From the NCBI GenBank assembly GCA_039680175.1, contig JBDKTO010000004.1:1-32093 (forward strand): a stretch of DNA of 32,093 nucleotides. The letters are read 5' to 3'. A program made the position numbers and the translations under genes. How positions within the stretch are numbered: the first letter of the stretch is position 1; each line of letters begins with the position of its first letter. Shown piece by piece: positions 15,352 through 23,402 of the stretch. The notes beneath the pieces are model-generated. The model made no database searches. It saw only the letters and a list, made by a program, of their open reading frames with translations, and was not told the DNA's origin. This DNA comes from Veillonellales bacterium (GTDB taxonomy: Bacteria > Bacillota > Negativicutes > JAAYSF01).

Positions 15352-15810
15352 ATGCTACTAATAATTGGATTTGCCCTAATAGTTGGAACTTATTTTTGGC
15401 GGAGGAGTCGCCGAACAGCCAAGTTATCAATTTATTTAGCTGACCATTATATGAAAATCGATGAACCTATCCCTATCTGTGGAACTCCTGATGTTGTTTG
15501 GATTGACAAAGATGGGGTTTTAATAGTTGGTGATTACAAGAGCAGAGAGAGTTGCCAAGTTCAGGATTCTGATATTATTCAACTTTCTGTGTACAGAGTA
15601 TTATTGGAACGTACGCAGCGCCGGCCTGTGTCGAATAAGGGCTATGTGCATTTTAAAGACGGACGTCGGGTACGTGTAACGCTGCTTGATGAAAAAGGAA
15701 TTATCGCACTTTACAATAAATATCAGAAGATTATAACTGGCAAGGGCAGGGCCTGGTGTACGAATAAGAGTGGATACTGTCAGCACTGCAGTTATATGGA
15801 TATATGTTAG
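15352..15810 (+). CDS. Cas4-like PD-(D/E)XK nuclease, C-terminal part with membrane helix
   Basis: Starts with a membrane helix (LLIIGFALIVGTYFW), then carries IPICGTPDVVWIDKDGVLIV with GDYKSRE, the D...(D/E)xK active site, and QLSVYRVLLE, the typical Q-containing helix. It ends in CTNKSGYCQHCSYMDIC, three Cys that would complete a 4Fe-4S cluster with the Cys of the preceding protein. AGGTGAT lies five bases before ATG 15352 (GTG 15349 is possible), so it can be translated separately. The reading frame is the same as upstream, interrupted by one TGA at 15343. Membrane attachment is unusual for Cas4-like nucleases. No cas genes or CRISPR repeats were seen. Confidence 0.7.
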   Translation: MLLIIGFALIVGTYFWRRSRRTAKLSIYLADHYMKIDEPIPICGTPDVVWIDKDGVLIVGDYKSRESCQVQDSDIIQLSVYRVLLERTQRRPVSNKGYVHFKDGRRVRVTLLDEKGIIALYNKYQKIITGKGRAWCTNKSGYCQHCSYMDIC

Positions 15811-15972
15811 AAGCAAAAGAATATCAGTTTTTGTTATTAGCGGATGCTGAATCGCTTAACGAATTTGATGAAAATTTGTATTTTGCTTTGTTGGAGAAGG
15901 TCGCGGTTTTATGATGGTAGAATAGTGGTTAGTTTGCTGGATGGTACAAATATTGAGTGTGAAGAGGAGTGA
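15804..15972 (+). pseudogene. Serine recombinase C-terminal remnant (frameshifted)
   Basis: Frame 1 reads ADAESLNEFDENLYFALLEK then VAV and a stop; shifting by one base continues FYDGRIVVSLLDGTNIECEE E and stop at 15970-15972. Together they match the end of large serine recombinases (EFDE.L...L.EKV.VYDGRIVV.L.DGT.I). One base indel and loss of everything upstream leave a scar that overlaps the nuclease stop codon. It suggests that a mobile element was once here and was deleted up to the nuclease gene. Confidence 0.65.
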
Positions 15973-15980
15973 ATGATAAG

Positions 15981-16027
15981 CCGGCTAGAGTGGTTTTGAC
16001 GACCATGGTAGCCGATTTTTTTATTTT
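15981..16027 (+). terminator. Terminator after the recombinase remnant
   Basis: CGGCTA/TAGCCG outer stem with inner TGGT/ACCA is followed by ATTTTTTTATTTTT. It isolates the SOS operon from upstream transcription. Confidence 0.75.
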
Positions 16028-16063
16028 TAATCAAATTTCCAAATAATAACATTGCACTCGATA

Positions 16064-16092
16064 TTTACACAGAACATATGTTCTGATATTAT
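16064..16092 (+). promoter_or_regulatory. Promoter of the translesion polymerase operon
   Basis: TTTACA (16064-16069), a 17-nt spacer and TATTAT (16087-16092). The LexA site fills the spacer, so LexA binding would directly exclude RNA polymerase. Confidence 0.75.
16071..16084. promoter_or_regulatory. LexA (SOS) box
   Basis: AGAACATATGTTCT is a perfect 14-bp palindrome containing GAACATATGTTC, the Gram-positive LexA consensus (GAAC-N4-GTTC). It sits between the -35 and -10 boxes of the operon that encodes a UmuC-like polymerase, the expected kind of SOS target. Confidence 0.85.
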
Positions 16093-16112
16093 ATTTATAG
16101 AGGTGGATAGTG

Positions 16113-16274
16113 ATGAGCGAACACACTATAGATTTATTGAGTATTCCTATTTACCAGCAGATGGCTCGGGTTGTTTATGTCGACCGGTGTATGGTCAAAT
16201 GGGCGGGGATGCTTCTATCCGAGCACAACGAGCAGATGAAAGACCAAGAAGGCCATAGCGATGGGACTCGTTGA
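16113..16274 (+). CDS. Small SOS-operon protein upstream of polymerase (53 aa)
   Basis: ATG 16113 follows GAGGTGG. The product (MSEHTIDLLSIPIYQQMARV onward) is soluble, with a charged tail (EQMKDQEGHSDGTR). Its end overlaps the polymerase start by 14 nt in another frame, implying coupled translation. In Bacillota, UmuC-like genes often have a small YolD/YqjX-type partner. This one is shorter and I cannot match it to YolD. First gene after the LexA box. Confidence 0.6.
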   Translation: MSEHTIDLLSIPIYQQMARVVYVDRCMVKWAGMLLSEHNEQMKDQEGHSDGTR

Positions 16275-17538
16275 TTTTTCTCGCTTTCCCCGCAGAAGTA
16301 TATTGTGCATCGACGTAAAATCATTTTTTGCCTCCGTCGAAGCAGTTCGGCGTGGGCTTGACCCACTAGAAGCCTATATTGCTGTCGTATCGGATTTAAG
16401 GAGAACCGGAGCGGTCGTATTGGCCAGTAGCCCGAGGGTTAAATTGGAATATAATATCAAGACCGGAAATCGGCTCTTTGAAATTTCCAAGCGTTCGCCG
16501 ATTATGGTAGTAGAGCCAAATATGGCGCTATATATCAAAATGAACCAGGCGATACAAAATATATTTCGCCGATTCGTAACCGATGAAGATCTACACGTTT
16601 ATAGCATTGATGAGTCCATATTGGATGTTACCGCATCGCTAAATTTATTTGGACCCGCAGAAACGATTGCGGAGGCCATTTTGAAGACGGTAAAGGATGA
16701 GTTAGGTCTTATTGTGACTGCAGGCATTGGAGATAATCCGCTTTTGGCAAAACTGGCGCTGGATAATGAAGCCAAAAAGCGGCCGCCATGGATTGCAAAA
16801 TGGACGTATGAAATGGTGCCGCAAACGGTATGGAAGATACAGCCGTTAACTGCGTTTTGGGGTATATCCAGAGGATACGATAAGAAACTCAAGCAAATGG
16901 GTATTTATACGATTGAGGCGCTGGCTCACACCAATCCTACATGGTTGCAGAAAACGTTAGGCGTAATGGGGCTGCAGCTATATTACCATGCATGGGGTTT
17001 GGATGCTAGCATCATTAACCAGAAGGAACGGCCGAAAAGTAAATCCTATAGTAAGAACCAAATATTGATGCGGGATTACGTTGTAAAAGCAGAAATTCTA
17101 ATGGTCATCAAGGAAATGGTGGGAGATGTATGCGCCAGGCTGCGTAAGCACCAGGAAAAATGCCAAGAGGTATATTTGGGGATAAGGTACTCGGATAGAA
17201 ATTTACATGTGGGTTTTACTGCACGGATTAAGTTGGTTCGCCCGGAACACTCGACGGATATCATTAATGAAGTGGCACGCCAGGAGTTTATTAAGCGGTG
17301 GCAGGGTGAACCGGTGCGATCGGTAAATATTACTGCCGGGAAAATCGTGGCACAAGGATATGAGCAGGTGGAACTATTTTTTGAAGGAGAAGAAAAGAAA
17401 CATGCCATGGATAGAGTAGTAGATGATCTTCGGGAGCGATTTGGCAAAAAAGCGATCTTTTATGCCGGGTCGATGGCGGGTGGAACCTTCCTTGAACGGG
17501 CAGATTATGTCGGCGGGCATAAAGGGAAAAGTGAATGA
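16261..17538 (+). CDS. Y-family translesion DNA polymerase (UmuC/UvrX type)
   Basis: The 425-aa product has the Y-family catalytic marks: ILCIDVKSFFASVEAVRRGL (first Asp and steric gate region), YSIDESILDVT (SIDE with catalytic acids) and the AGIGDNPLLAKLALDNEAKK helix. The little-finger domain fills the second half, ending without a clear clamp-binding box I can name. It copies past damaged bases at low fidelity. The length fits UvrX/YqjW of Bacillus and UmuC. The LexA box upstream makes damage induction very likely. The chosen ATG 16261 overlaps the small gene before it; its own ribosome site is weak, in keeping with coupling. Confidence 0.92.
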   Translation: MGLVDFSRFPRRSILCIDVKSFFASVEAVRRGLDPLEAYIAVVSDLRRTGAVVLASSPRVKLEYNIKTGNRLFEISKRSPIMVVEPNMALYIKMNQAIQNIFRRFVTDEDLHVYSIDESILDVTASLNLFGPAETIAEAILKTVKDELGLIVTAGIGDNPLLAKLALDNEAKKRPPWIAKWTYEMVPQTVWKIQPLTAFWGISRGYDKKLKQMGIYTIEALAHTNPTWLQKTLGVMGLQLYYHAWGLDASIINQKERPKSKSYSKNQILMRDYVVKAEILMVIKEMVGDVCARLRKHQEKCQEVYLGIRYSDRNLHVGFTARIKLVRPEHSTDIINEVARQEFIKRWQGEPVRSVNITAGKIVAQGYEQVELFFEGEEKKHAMDRVVDDLRERFGKKAIFYAGSMAGGTFLERADYVGGHKGKSE

Positions 17539-17661
17539 TGTAAAGTTTTCTAGATGGTGCTCTAGACGACTATTTTTTAATAGATCTATGTAAAACTATG
17601 GAAGATTATCGCTTAGAAATATATAATGAATATGACAATGCTAACCAAGGAGATGAAAAAA

Positions 17662-17838
17662 GTGGGCAAGTACTCAGATGATGACATAAGAAACTGCAAG
17701 AAAATCACCACCATCGACGAAAGTAGGTTAAACAGTGCTTCCATCGCGATTATTGGGGCGATTCTGATTTATCAAGTATTATTTTCACATGCCCTACACC
17801 GTGGAGGAAAATTAAAAAAACAAGGCCAAATGGCTTGA
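17662..17838 (+). CDS. Small membrane protein downstream of the polymerase (58 aa)
   Basis: GTG 17662 has AAGGAG nine bases upstream; longer in-frame starts at 17626 or 17653 lack such a site. The product begins [20 protein letters not shown] and has one hydrophobic helix ([20 protein letters not shown]) and a basic tail. A TCTAGA/TCTAGA hairpin with ATTTTTTAA (17549-17581) lies between it and the polymerase, so it may be a separate unit or the tail of the SOS operon. Family not recognised. Confidence 0.55.
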   Translation: MGKYSDDDIRNCKKITTIDESRLNSASIAIIGAILIYQVLFSHALHRGGKLKKQGQMA

Positions 17839-17893
17839 TCTATATAAATTTCGGGTTTCCGAGAGCCTACTAATGATATGGGAGGAGTTTAAA

Positions 17894-20029
17894 TTGAATT
17901 TTTTTAAGAACAGTAAATTAAGTTTGAAAATAGGTGCTGAGGCGGATACCAGCATGAAAAGGAAGATGAAAAGCTTATGGAGTATACGGAATCGACTGAT
18001 TGTTACATTTGTGGCAATTAGTTTTATTCCTTTGATAGTAGTGGGCTTTTTTATAGATCGCAACATACGTATTGGTGCTGAAGCAGATTTCAATACAGCG
18101 ACTACGCGTGAAGTAAATCAAGTTGATAATGCTATTTCTGTTTTCTTTGACGGAATGAAGAAAAACGCTAAAATGGTGGCTGATAGTCCTGGTATTCGGC
18201 GGAAAGATGGAAAGATTACCACATATATGGACAAGACCGGCGGAGCAGATAGCATGGTGCCAATGAAGCCTTTAGAAGCAGGTGGGTATGAAGCTGATCT
18301 TTATAACGCTTTCGAGCAGGTTGTGAAGTCGCATCCGGAAGTATCAACAATTTCTTTGGGAACTTCGGACGGAGGATATCTTCAATATCCAGCCATACCC
18401 CGAAAAGCTGGCTACGATTCTCGAACCAGAGATTGGTATAGGGATACAATCAAGCAACCAGACAAATTATTGTTAACTGATCCTTTTTTAACCTCTAAAG
18501 GAGTTCCTACCATCGGGATTTTTACAACTGTTCGCGATCAAGACGATATTATTAAAGGCGTTTTGGGCTTTAATATTGATTTGCCTGTAATTACAGAAAT
18601 GATAAAAAATATCAAGATAGGGGAAACAGGATATGTAATTCTACTTGATTCCCATGATATAGTAATTGCCGATCCGAAGAACCCAGCTATGAATTTCAAA
18701 AATATTAAGGAAATGCAGATTGAGGCTTTTAGTAATATCAATAGCTTTGTTGGCTCATCGGTTGAAGTGACAATGAATGGAGTGAAGTATCTTGGTAATG
18801 TAGTGGTATCGCCAACTACGGGGTGGAAATATCTTTGCTTGGTCGAAGAGAATGAGGCGTTTTCAGGGTCGAATAAACTACGACAAGTGATGCTGCTTGC
18901 TATGCTCATTACTATCCTCATTGTGTTAGTTATTGCGTTCTTAGAGTCAAATCGAATTGCAAAACCTTTGGTTACAATGGTATCAGTTTGTGAAGAGTTA
19001 TCCGCTGGGGATTTTCGTGATAAACCTCGCAAGTTGTTTAGAAAAGATGAAATTGGCCAATTAGCCGATGCATTAGCAAACATGCGGGGTAGCCTTCGTA
19101 CAGTTTTGAAACAGGTTAATGAATCGGCTGAACAGGTAGCAGCTTCTTCGGAAGAATTGACCGCTAGCGCAGAACAGTCAGCGCAGGCTGTAACTCAAGT
19201 AGCGGGAGCAATTAATGATGTGGCACAAGGCGCAGAAAAGCAATTGAATGCAGCAGACGAAACATCTACTGTGGTAGAGCAGATGTCAGATGGCATTCAA
19301 CAAGTGGGCGCTAGTACCAACCAAGTAGCCGATAATTCACTTCAAGCGGCTAGAACAGCAAGAGAAGGCGATGAGTCTGTAGAGAAGGCTGTCAACCAAA
19401 TGGCTCATATTGAACAGACTGTCAACAATTCCGCACAAGTCGTTGCTAAATTGGGCGAGAGATCTAAAGAAATCGGGCAGATTGTCGATGCTATATCTGG
19501 AATTGCTGGCCAGACAAACCTACTAGCACTCAATGCTGCCATTGAGGCCGCAAGAGCAGGCGAACAAGGAAGAGGGTTCGCAGTCGTAGCGGAAGAAGTT
19601 CGTAAGCTGGCCGAACAATCACAGGATGCAGCAAAACAAATCGCCACCCTGATTGGTGAGATTCAGGATGACACAGATAAAGCCGTTGTTGCTATGGACG
19701 AAGGTACTCGTGAAGTTAAGGTTGGGACAGAGGTTGTTACTACTGCAGGTCGTGCATTTAAGGAAATTGCGACAATGATAACGCAAGTATCTGAACAAGT
19801 GAAGGAGATTTCTGCAGCTATTCAGCAAATGTCCAGTGGCAGTCAGCAGATTGTAATGTCGGTTAAGGAAATTGACAGGCACAGTAAGACGGCGGCTGGT
19901 CATGCGCAGACTGTTTCAGCAGCTACAGAAGAACAATCGGCATCTATGGAGGAAATCGCATCTTCGAGCCAAATTCTTGCCAAACTGGCCCAGGATCTTC
20001 AGACAGCTGTCAGTAAGTTTCAAGTCTAA
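17894..20029 (+). CDS. Methyl-accepting chemotaxis protein with dCache sensor
   Basis: 711-aa transmembrane receptor. TM1 is about residues 36-55 and an extracellular dCache_1 sensor about 60-310; [20 protein letters not shown] is the conserved ligand-side stretch. TM2 is about 325-345, then HAMP to about 400, and the signalling domain ends the protein. Its hairpin tip, [38 protein letters not shown], is canonical and binds CheA/CheW. No C-terminal CheR pentapeptide is present. TTG 17894 is preferred because GGGAGGAG lies six bases before it; ATG 17954 is an alternative. IGAEAD occurs twice (near residues 13 and 60), flanking TM1. No ligand can be inferred. Confidence 0.93.
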   Translation: MNFFKNSKLSLKIGAEADTSMKRKMKSLWSIRNRLIVTFVAISFIPLIVVGFFIDRNIRIGAEADFNTATTREVNQVDNAISVFFDGMKKNAKMVADSPGIRRKDGKITTYMDKTGGADSMVPMKPLEAGGYEADLYNAFEQVVKSHPEVSTISLGTSDGGYLQYPAIPRKAGYDSRTRDWYRDTIKQPDKLLLTDPFLTSKGVPTIGIFTTVRDQDDIIKGVLGFNIDLPVITEMIKNIKIGETGYVILLDSHDIVIADPKNPAMNFKNIKEMQIEAFSNINSFVGSSVEVTMNGVKYLGNVVVSPTTGWKYLCLVEENEAFSGSNKLRQVMLLAMLITILIVLVIAFLESNRIAKPLVTMVSVCEELSAGDFRDKPRKLFRKDEIGQLADALANMRGSLRTVLKQVNESAEQVAASSEELTASAEQSAQAVTQVAGAINDVAQGAEKQLNAADETSTVVEQMSDGIQQVGASTNQVADNSLQAARTAREGDESVEKAVNQMAHIEQTVNNSAQVVAKLGERSKEIGQIVDAISGIAGQTNLLALNAAIEAARAGEQGRGFAVVAEEVRKLAEQSQDAAKQIATLIGEIQDDTDKAVVAMDEGTREVKVGTEVVTTAGRAFKEIATMITQVSEQVKEISAAIQQMSSGSQQIVMSVKEIDRHSKTAAGHAQTVSAATEEQSASMEEIASSSQILAKLAQDLQTAVSKFQV

Positions 20030-20214
20030 TTCAGAAGGATAGACAGTATATCAAAGTATCATATCCATGTTTTCAGTGCTAAGTTTTTGTACAGCTTCAG
20101 CATTTTTCTGCTGAGGGCTATTGATGTGAGTACAGTAGGACTCAATGAATTCAAAAGTATATTCAAGAGCAGGAACAACATGATATAGCACTGGATAAAT
20201 TGAGTGTCAAGGAG

Positions 20215-20390
20215 TATGAGGACCCCTTCAAGGGGTAGCAGGTAATACAAATACCTTTTAATGGTGGCAACGAGTCAAAAAATTTAGGGCTTGAACGAAG
20301 TGAGAGCCAGCGCCGCCTTTAGACACTGGCCGGTAGCTGCCCCTTATAGGGGTGAGCAAGCCACCCGTTAGACGGGTGGTCTTGACTTAC
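20215..20390 (+). mobile_element. Hairpin-rich relic, possible IS200/IS605 (TnpB/omega-RNA type) end
   Basis: Successive stems lie here: ACCCCTT-CA-AGGGGT (20220-20237), GGCT/AGCC and CAGC/GCTG around GCCGCC (20288-20342), CCCC-TTATA-GGGG (20341-20353) and CCACCCG-TTAGA-CGGGTGG (20361-20379). Subterminal hairpins and a structured RNA beyond tnpB are typical of IS200/IS605 right ends, and this layout fits. No tnpA or tnpB frame survives; upstream, 20030-20214 is open sequence with only a TCAGCA/TGCTGA stem (20095-20116). The call rests on the hairpin pattern. Confidence 0.4.
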
Positions 20391-20599
20391 TCGATATTGC
20401 TCTGTAATAAGGAGAGCAATTCCTGACGGTTGCGTACCGCTAATTTACCATAAATATTTCTAATATGAGTTTTAACCGTGTTGGTGGAAATGTTCAGCGC
20501 TTCGCTGATGTACGGACCGCTGCGGCCCTTGGCAAGCAGTGAGAACATCTCCTGCTTGCGGAAGCTTAGGCCAAAGCTGTGTAGGCCAGATAAGAACAA
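20387..20599 (-). pseudogene. LuxR-type regulator, C-terminal DNA-binding domain only
   Basis: The frame encodes FRKQEMFSLLAKGRSGPYIS, EALNISTNTVKTHIRNIYGK and LAVRNRQELLSLL. This is a complete LuxR/GerE helix-turn-helix (with the T.KTH...IY.KL..R.R recognition part) ending normally in a stop. The sensor or receiver domain and the start codon are missing: sequence similarity stops near 20600, where a plus-strand gene tail starts. It is therefore a truncated gene. The frame is still intact and could encode a free DNA-binding domain only if started at a TTG. Confidence 0.75.
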
Positions 20600-20602
20600 T
20601 GA

Positions 20603-20863
20603 GTTGCGGGAAGTGGTAGTCTGACTGGCGGCATATTATCAACAACGGTAATGGGCGGTGGATCCGCAGGCACTGGAGTGACCGGTGGTTCTCCGGCAAC
20701 CGGTGGAACGGGAAGTAATGTCGTTCCCGGTGTTACGCTGGCGGGAGAAACAGGATCAGCAACGCCGCAGCAATCGACACAGACCCAGGAAACGCAATCA
20801 TCAGGACAGACACAGGGACAGGGCGGTGTTTCCGGCAATTCAACCCAGGAACAAAAGAAATAG
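20603..20863 (+). pseudogene. Tail of a low-complexity (Gly/Thr/Gln-rich) exported-type protein
   Basis: After a stop at 20600-20602 the frame reads AGSGSLTGGILSTTVMGGGS, then GTGVTGGSPATGGTG and a Gln/Ser/Thr-rich end (STQTQETQSSGQTQGQ, STQEQKK) to a stop at 20861. Such linker-like tails are common at the end of cell-surface proteins. There is no start site at the 5' end (ATG 20651 has no ribosome site). It is joined head-on to the LuxR fragment, whose 5' half is also missing, so one deletion can explain both. Confidence 0.5.
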
Positions 20864-20975
20864 TCATAAAATGTTCAGAACGTAAAAAATATCTCTATAG
20901 AATAGACCGTGGAATCAAATAAGGGGCTGCCTTAAAGACCAAAATTAGAGCAATTGTCATTTAGGTATAACTAAT

Positions 20976-21010
20976 AGCCTCGCATATTTTGGCGGGGCTG
21001 CCTTTTTTAT
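20976..21010 (+). terminator. Intrinsic terminator
   Basis: AGCCTCGC and GCGGGGCT pair over 8 positions (one G-U) and are followed by GCCTTTTTTAT. It could end the transcript of the low-complexity gene tail. Confidence 0.75.
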
Positions 21011-21058
21011 ATATAAAGGGCTATTTTGGATAAAAATAGATAATCTGGTAAATAATTA

Positions 21059-21252
21059 TTGACTTGTCCAATAAAGGAGCATAAACTAAATACAAATAGA
21101 GACAACCTTATTCAACGTAACAATTTTATTGAAACCAAATTAACTCATGGGAGCAATGATTTTTGGAGCGTATTGGGCACTTTGTTTCAAAATGAGCTTG
21201 AGTGCAACCGACTGTGAGGCTATGTAGGTAGCTTTGCGGCCTTTTTTTTACA
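21059..21252 (+). promoter_or_regulatory. Promoter and structured leader (or small RNA) before the DUF2971 gene
   Basis: TTGACT (21059-21064), a 17-nt spacer and TAAACT (21082-21087) suggest a start near 21094. The transcript contains TTGAAAC (21129-21135) pairing with GTTTCAA (21184-21190), then a hairpin with AGGC/GCCT arms and TTTTTTTT (21217-21249). The terminator-like end lies 28 nt before the DUF2971 start. It is either a leader with attenuation or a separate ~155-nt RNA. No known riboswitch was recognised. Confidence 0.45.
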
Positions 21253-21277
21253 AGAAAGATCCAGAGGTGAAAATAAA

Positions 21278-22108
21278 ATGAAACGGCTATACAGATATAG
21301 AAAATTTAATGAATTCACAAAAGATGAGTTGAATAAAAGTTATATCTATTTAAGTTCTCCATTGAGATTAAACGATCCGTTCGACTGTCGTCTGGATGCA
21401 GAAGTAGATCTTCCTTTTAATAAAGCAACTGAAGAAATTAGTTCACTATTTGATGAAATGCTTGACGATGAAGATGATTTTATACGCGAATTAGGGGGTA
21501 AAATCATTTCGGACATTCAGGGAAGCACAGAGGAAATAATTGCGTTAAAGAAAAATTATTATTTCATTATGACACTCCGTAAGACATTTGATCAAGATGG
21601 AATAGTATGCTTTACAGACAGTGCGGATAATAGTTTAATGTGGTTTCATTATGCAGATGGAGGAAAGGGAATCTGTATAGAATATGCATTTCCAGAAGAT
21701 AGTGGCATTTTGAATTCCTTAGCAGCTGTAGTATATACAGATATATATCCGAATTTGAGGATGCCCTGTTTTTCAGATAATTTAGATAAAGCATTGAATT
21801 TTGATAAGGGTGAAAGTATCATTTCAAAAGAATGGAGCGATTTTGTTAATCAAATGGTGCTAACAAAGTCTAAAGAATGGGCATACGAAAACGAGTGGAG
21901 ACTTATATTGCCGGGTTATGCCAACAAGAAATTGTTTCTTGAAGAAAATTATCAGGCTTCAATTTATGTAGGAAGTGAAATGAATTATAAAAATATGTCG
22001 TCTCTTTTAAATATTCTCAGGAAGAAAAAAATACCACCCAAAGTTTTTCGTGTTGATCGAAAAGAAAAAGAATTTGGATTCTATTTTTCTAAAATAGAGT
22101 ATTTATGA
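21278..22108 (+). CDS. DUF2971 family protein
   Basis: LYRYRKFN, IYLSSPLRLNDPFDCRLD, the C-F-T..DNSLMWFHYADGGKGI stretch and KSKEWAYENEWRLIL are the markers of DUF2971, whose members occur widely in bacteria, often in accessory and defence-rich islands. The activity is not established. At 276 aa it has the usual length and there is no signal peptide. AGAGGTGAAA precedes the ATG. Low GC and its position between relics suggest that it was acquired. The YkvA-type gene 42 nt downstream may be in the same transcript. Confidence 0.82.
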   Translation: MKRLYRYRKFNEFTKDELNKSYIYLSSPLRLNDPFDCRLDAEVDLPFNKATEEISSLFDEMLDDEDDFIRELGGKIISDIQGSTEEIIALKKNYYFIMTLRKTFDQDGIVCFTDSADNSLMWFHYADGGKGICIEYAFPEDSGILNSLAAVVYTDIYPNLRMPCFSDNLDKALNFDKGESIISKEWSDFVNQMVLTKSKEWAYENEWRLILPGYANKKLFLEENYQASIYVGSEMNYKNMSSLLNILRKKKIPPKVFRVDRKEKEFGFYFSKIEYL

Positions 22109-22150
22109 GGTATAGTAGAAAATAAATTTTATGGTAATTTGGGAGGGGTA

Positions 22151-22489
22151 ATGAGTAAAGATTATTCAGATAAATTTTCTGAAAATGGATTTTGGGATTT
22201 AGCTAGAAAGCAAAAGGATAAAATTCCATTTATAAGAGATGCCATTGCAATGTATTTTTGTTGGGCTGATGAAGAAACACCTATATGGGTTAAATCGGCT
22301 ATAATTGCGGCCTTAGGTTATTTCGTTTTTCCTTTTGATGCAGTTACAGATTTTATTCCAATACTTGGGTGGCTTGATGATGCAGGTGTAATAACTACGG
22401 CGTTAAGTGTAGTCCGACTACATGTTAAAAAGTGCCATTGGGAAGAAGCAGATAAATTTTTAGGAGTCAAAGATGATGATTTTAGCTAA
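22151..22489 (+). CDS. YkvA/DUF1232 family membrane-associated protein
   Basis: Residues 47-84 (ETPIWVKSAIIAALGYFVFP, FDAVTDFIPILGWLDDAGVI) are the DUF1232 signature: P.W.K..I..AL.YF..P.DA..D.IP..G..DD. A helical pair is likely inserted in or lies against the membrane. Function is unknown. The ATG at 22151 follows GGGAGGGG; an upstream TTG at 22139 has no ribosome site. Confidence 0.87.
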   Translation: MSKDYSDKFSENGFWDLARKQKDKIPFIRDAIAMYFCWADEETPIWVKSAIIAALGYFVFPFDAVTDFIPILGWLDDAGVITTALSVVRLHVKKCHWEEADKFLGVKDDDFS

Positions 22490-22578
22490 GCGTGAGAGAA
22501 AATAGTAATTAATCTTCAAATGGAGATATTTTATCTATTTATTCTTCCTTTTTAAAGTTTAATGATTGGTATAAACGA

Positions 22579-22621
22579 ATCTCGCCTGGTAGCATAATGC
22601 TGCTAGGCGAGATTTTATTTG
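22579..22621 (+). terminator. Strong terminator after the YkvA-type gene
   Basis: TCTCGCCT and AGGCGAGA with inner GTAGCA/TGCTGC stems form a long hairpin followed by TTTTATTT. It closes the DUF2971-YkvA unit. Confidence 0.85.
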
Positions 22622-22737
22622 GATGATTTTTTCATATTATTGTCATATTTTGTATTATTGTAACTACTGGAGTATTCTATTTCTTATATCAGATTTCAAA
22701 TTCACTAAAGGTATTGCCGATCACTTAGACAGCAAAT

Positions 22738-22778
22738 GAGAGTAGCCGCTTGGTCCTTCGGGATGGGAGGCTATTTGT
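22738..22778 (+). terminator. Second hairpin with TTTGTTTT tail
   Basis: TAGCC/GGCTA with inner TCC-TTCG-GGA ends in TTTGTTTTG. The 22622-22737 and 22779-22882 stretches around it hold no gene that I can support. Confidence 0.5.
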
Positions 22779-22882
22779 TTTGTGTAGAAAAATGCCACGC
22801 TTGGGGCTGGGCAACACTAAGCTTGCCGGATATGCGGGAATGTTGAAGGAAAGGTTCGCAGAATAAAGAATAATTAATAATT

Positions 22883-23071
22883 ATGATCAAAAATAACGAA
22901 AAAGTAAAATGTATTAAATGCCAATACCATTACATTACCTGGGACAGAGATTTTCCCCACGGATGTAAGGTACTGGGATTTAAAAGCCGCAAAATTCCTT
23001 CCCTTGTTGTCAGAGAGTCGTCCGGTCAGGAGTGCTTGGCATTTACGAATAAACAAAAAGATGGGCATTAA
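22883..23071 (+). CDS. Small four-Cys protein, probably metal-binding (62 aa)
   Basis: VKCIKCQYHYITWDRDFPHG followed by C, KSRKIPSLVV and SSGQECLAF has a C-x2-C pair and two later Cys, together with a conserved-looking YITWD..FP.GC..LGFKSR core. Short proteins of this pattern are found across anaerobic Bacillota and are sometimes mislabelled uracil-DNA glycosylase. Zinc or an iron-sulfur cluster is likely. No good ribosome site precedes the ATG. Confidence 0.65.
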   Translation: MIKNNEKVKCIKCQYHYITWDRDFPHGCKVLGFKSRKIPSLVVRESSGQECLAFTNKQKDGH

Positions 23072-23402
23072 GTGCAATATTAATTAGCTAATAAAAAAAG
23101 GATTATTAAGTTAATATAGGGGTAAGAAAATATTTTCTGATAAACATTTCACATTGAGACAGTCACACTCCTGCAGAAGGGGAAAAGCCACAATATAGAG
23201 CATGAAACTAGTAGTTGCGCCACTGTATATTGTTATGTGCATAAAAATATAATATGTTTGCGTATACTTCAATAGTAGAGTATAGAGTTATTCTGCTGGC
23301 ATCAATTACCAATTGATATTCAGTTGACATAATTATGATAATCTGATAGAGTAATTCTTCGAACGACATTGGTGTTGACCATGTTGTAAGGCTAAAGCGT
23401 TA

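Noticed and set aside
15130-15810. CRISPR-Cas locus because of the Cas4-like nuclease
   Set aside because: No direct repeats with spacers and no other cas gene in the window.
16113-16274. YolD-like identity of the small gene before the polymerase
   Set aside because: Much shorter than YolD proteins and no recognisable shared motif.
18538-19083. 181-codon minus-strand ORF inside the chemoreceptor
   Set aside because: Shadow frame of the receptor; no start signal.
23141-23240. Cobalamin-riboswitch-like GCGCCACTGTATA
   Set aside because: The B12 box and the GGTG..AA.TCC core are missing, and no transport or cobalamin gene follows.
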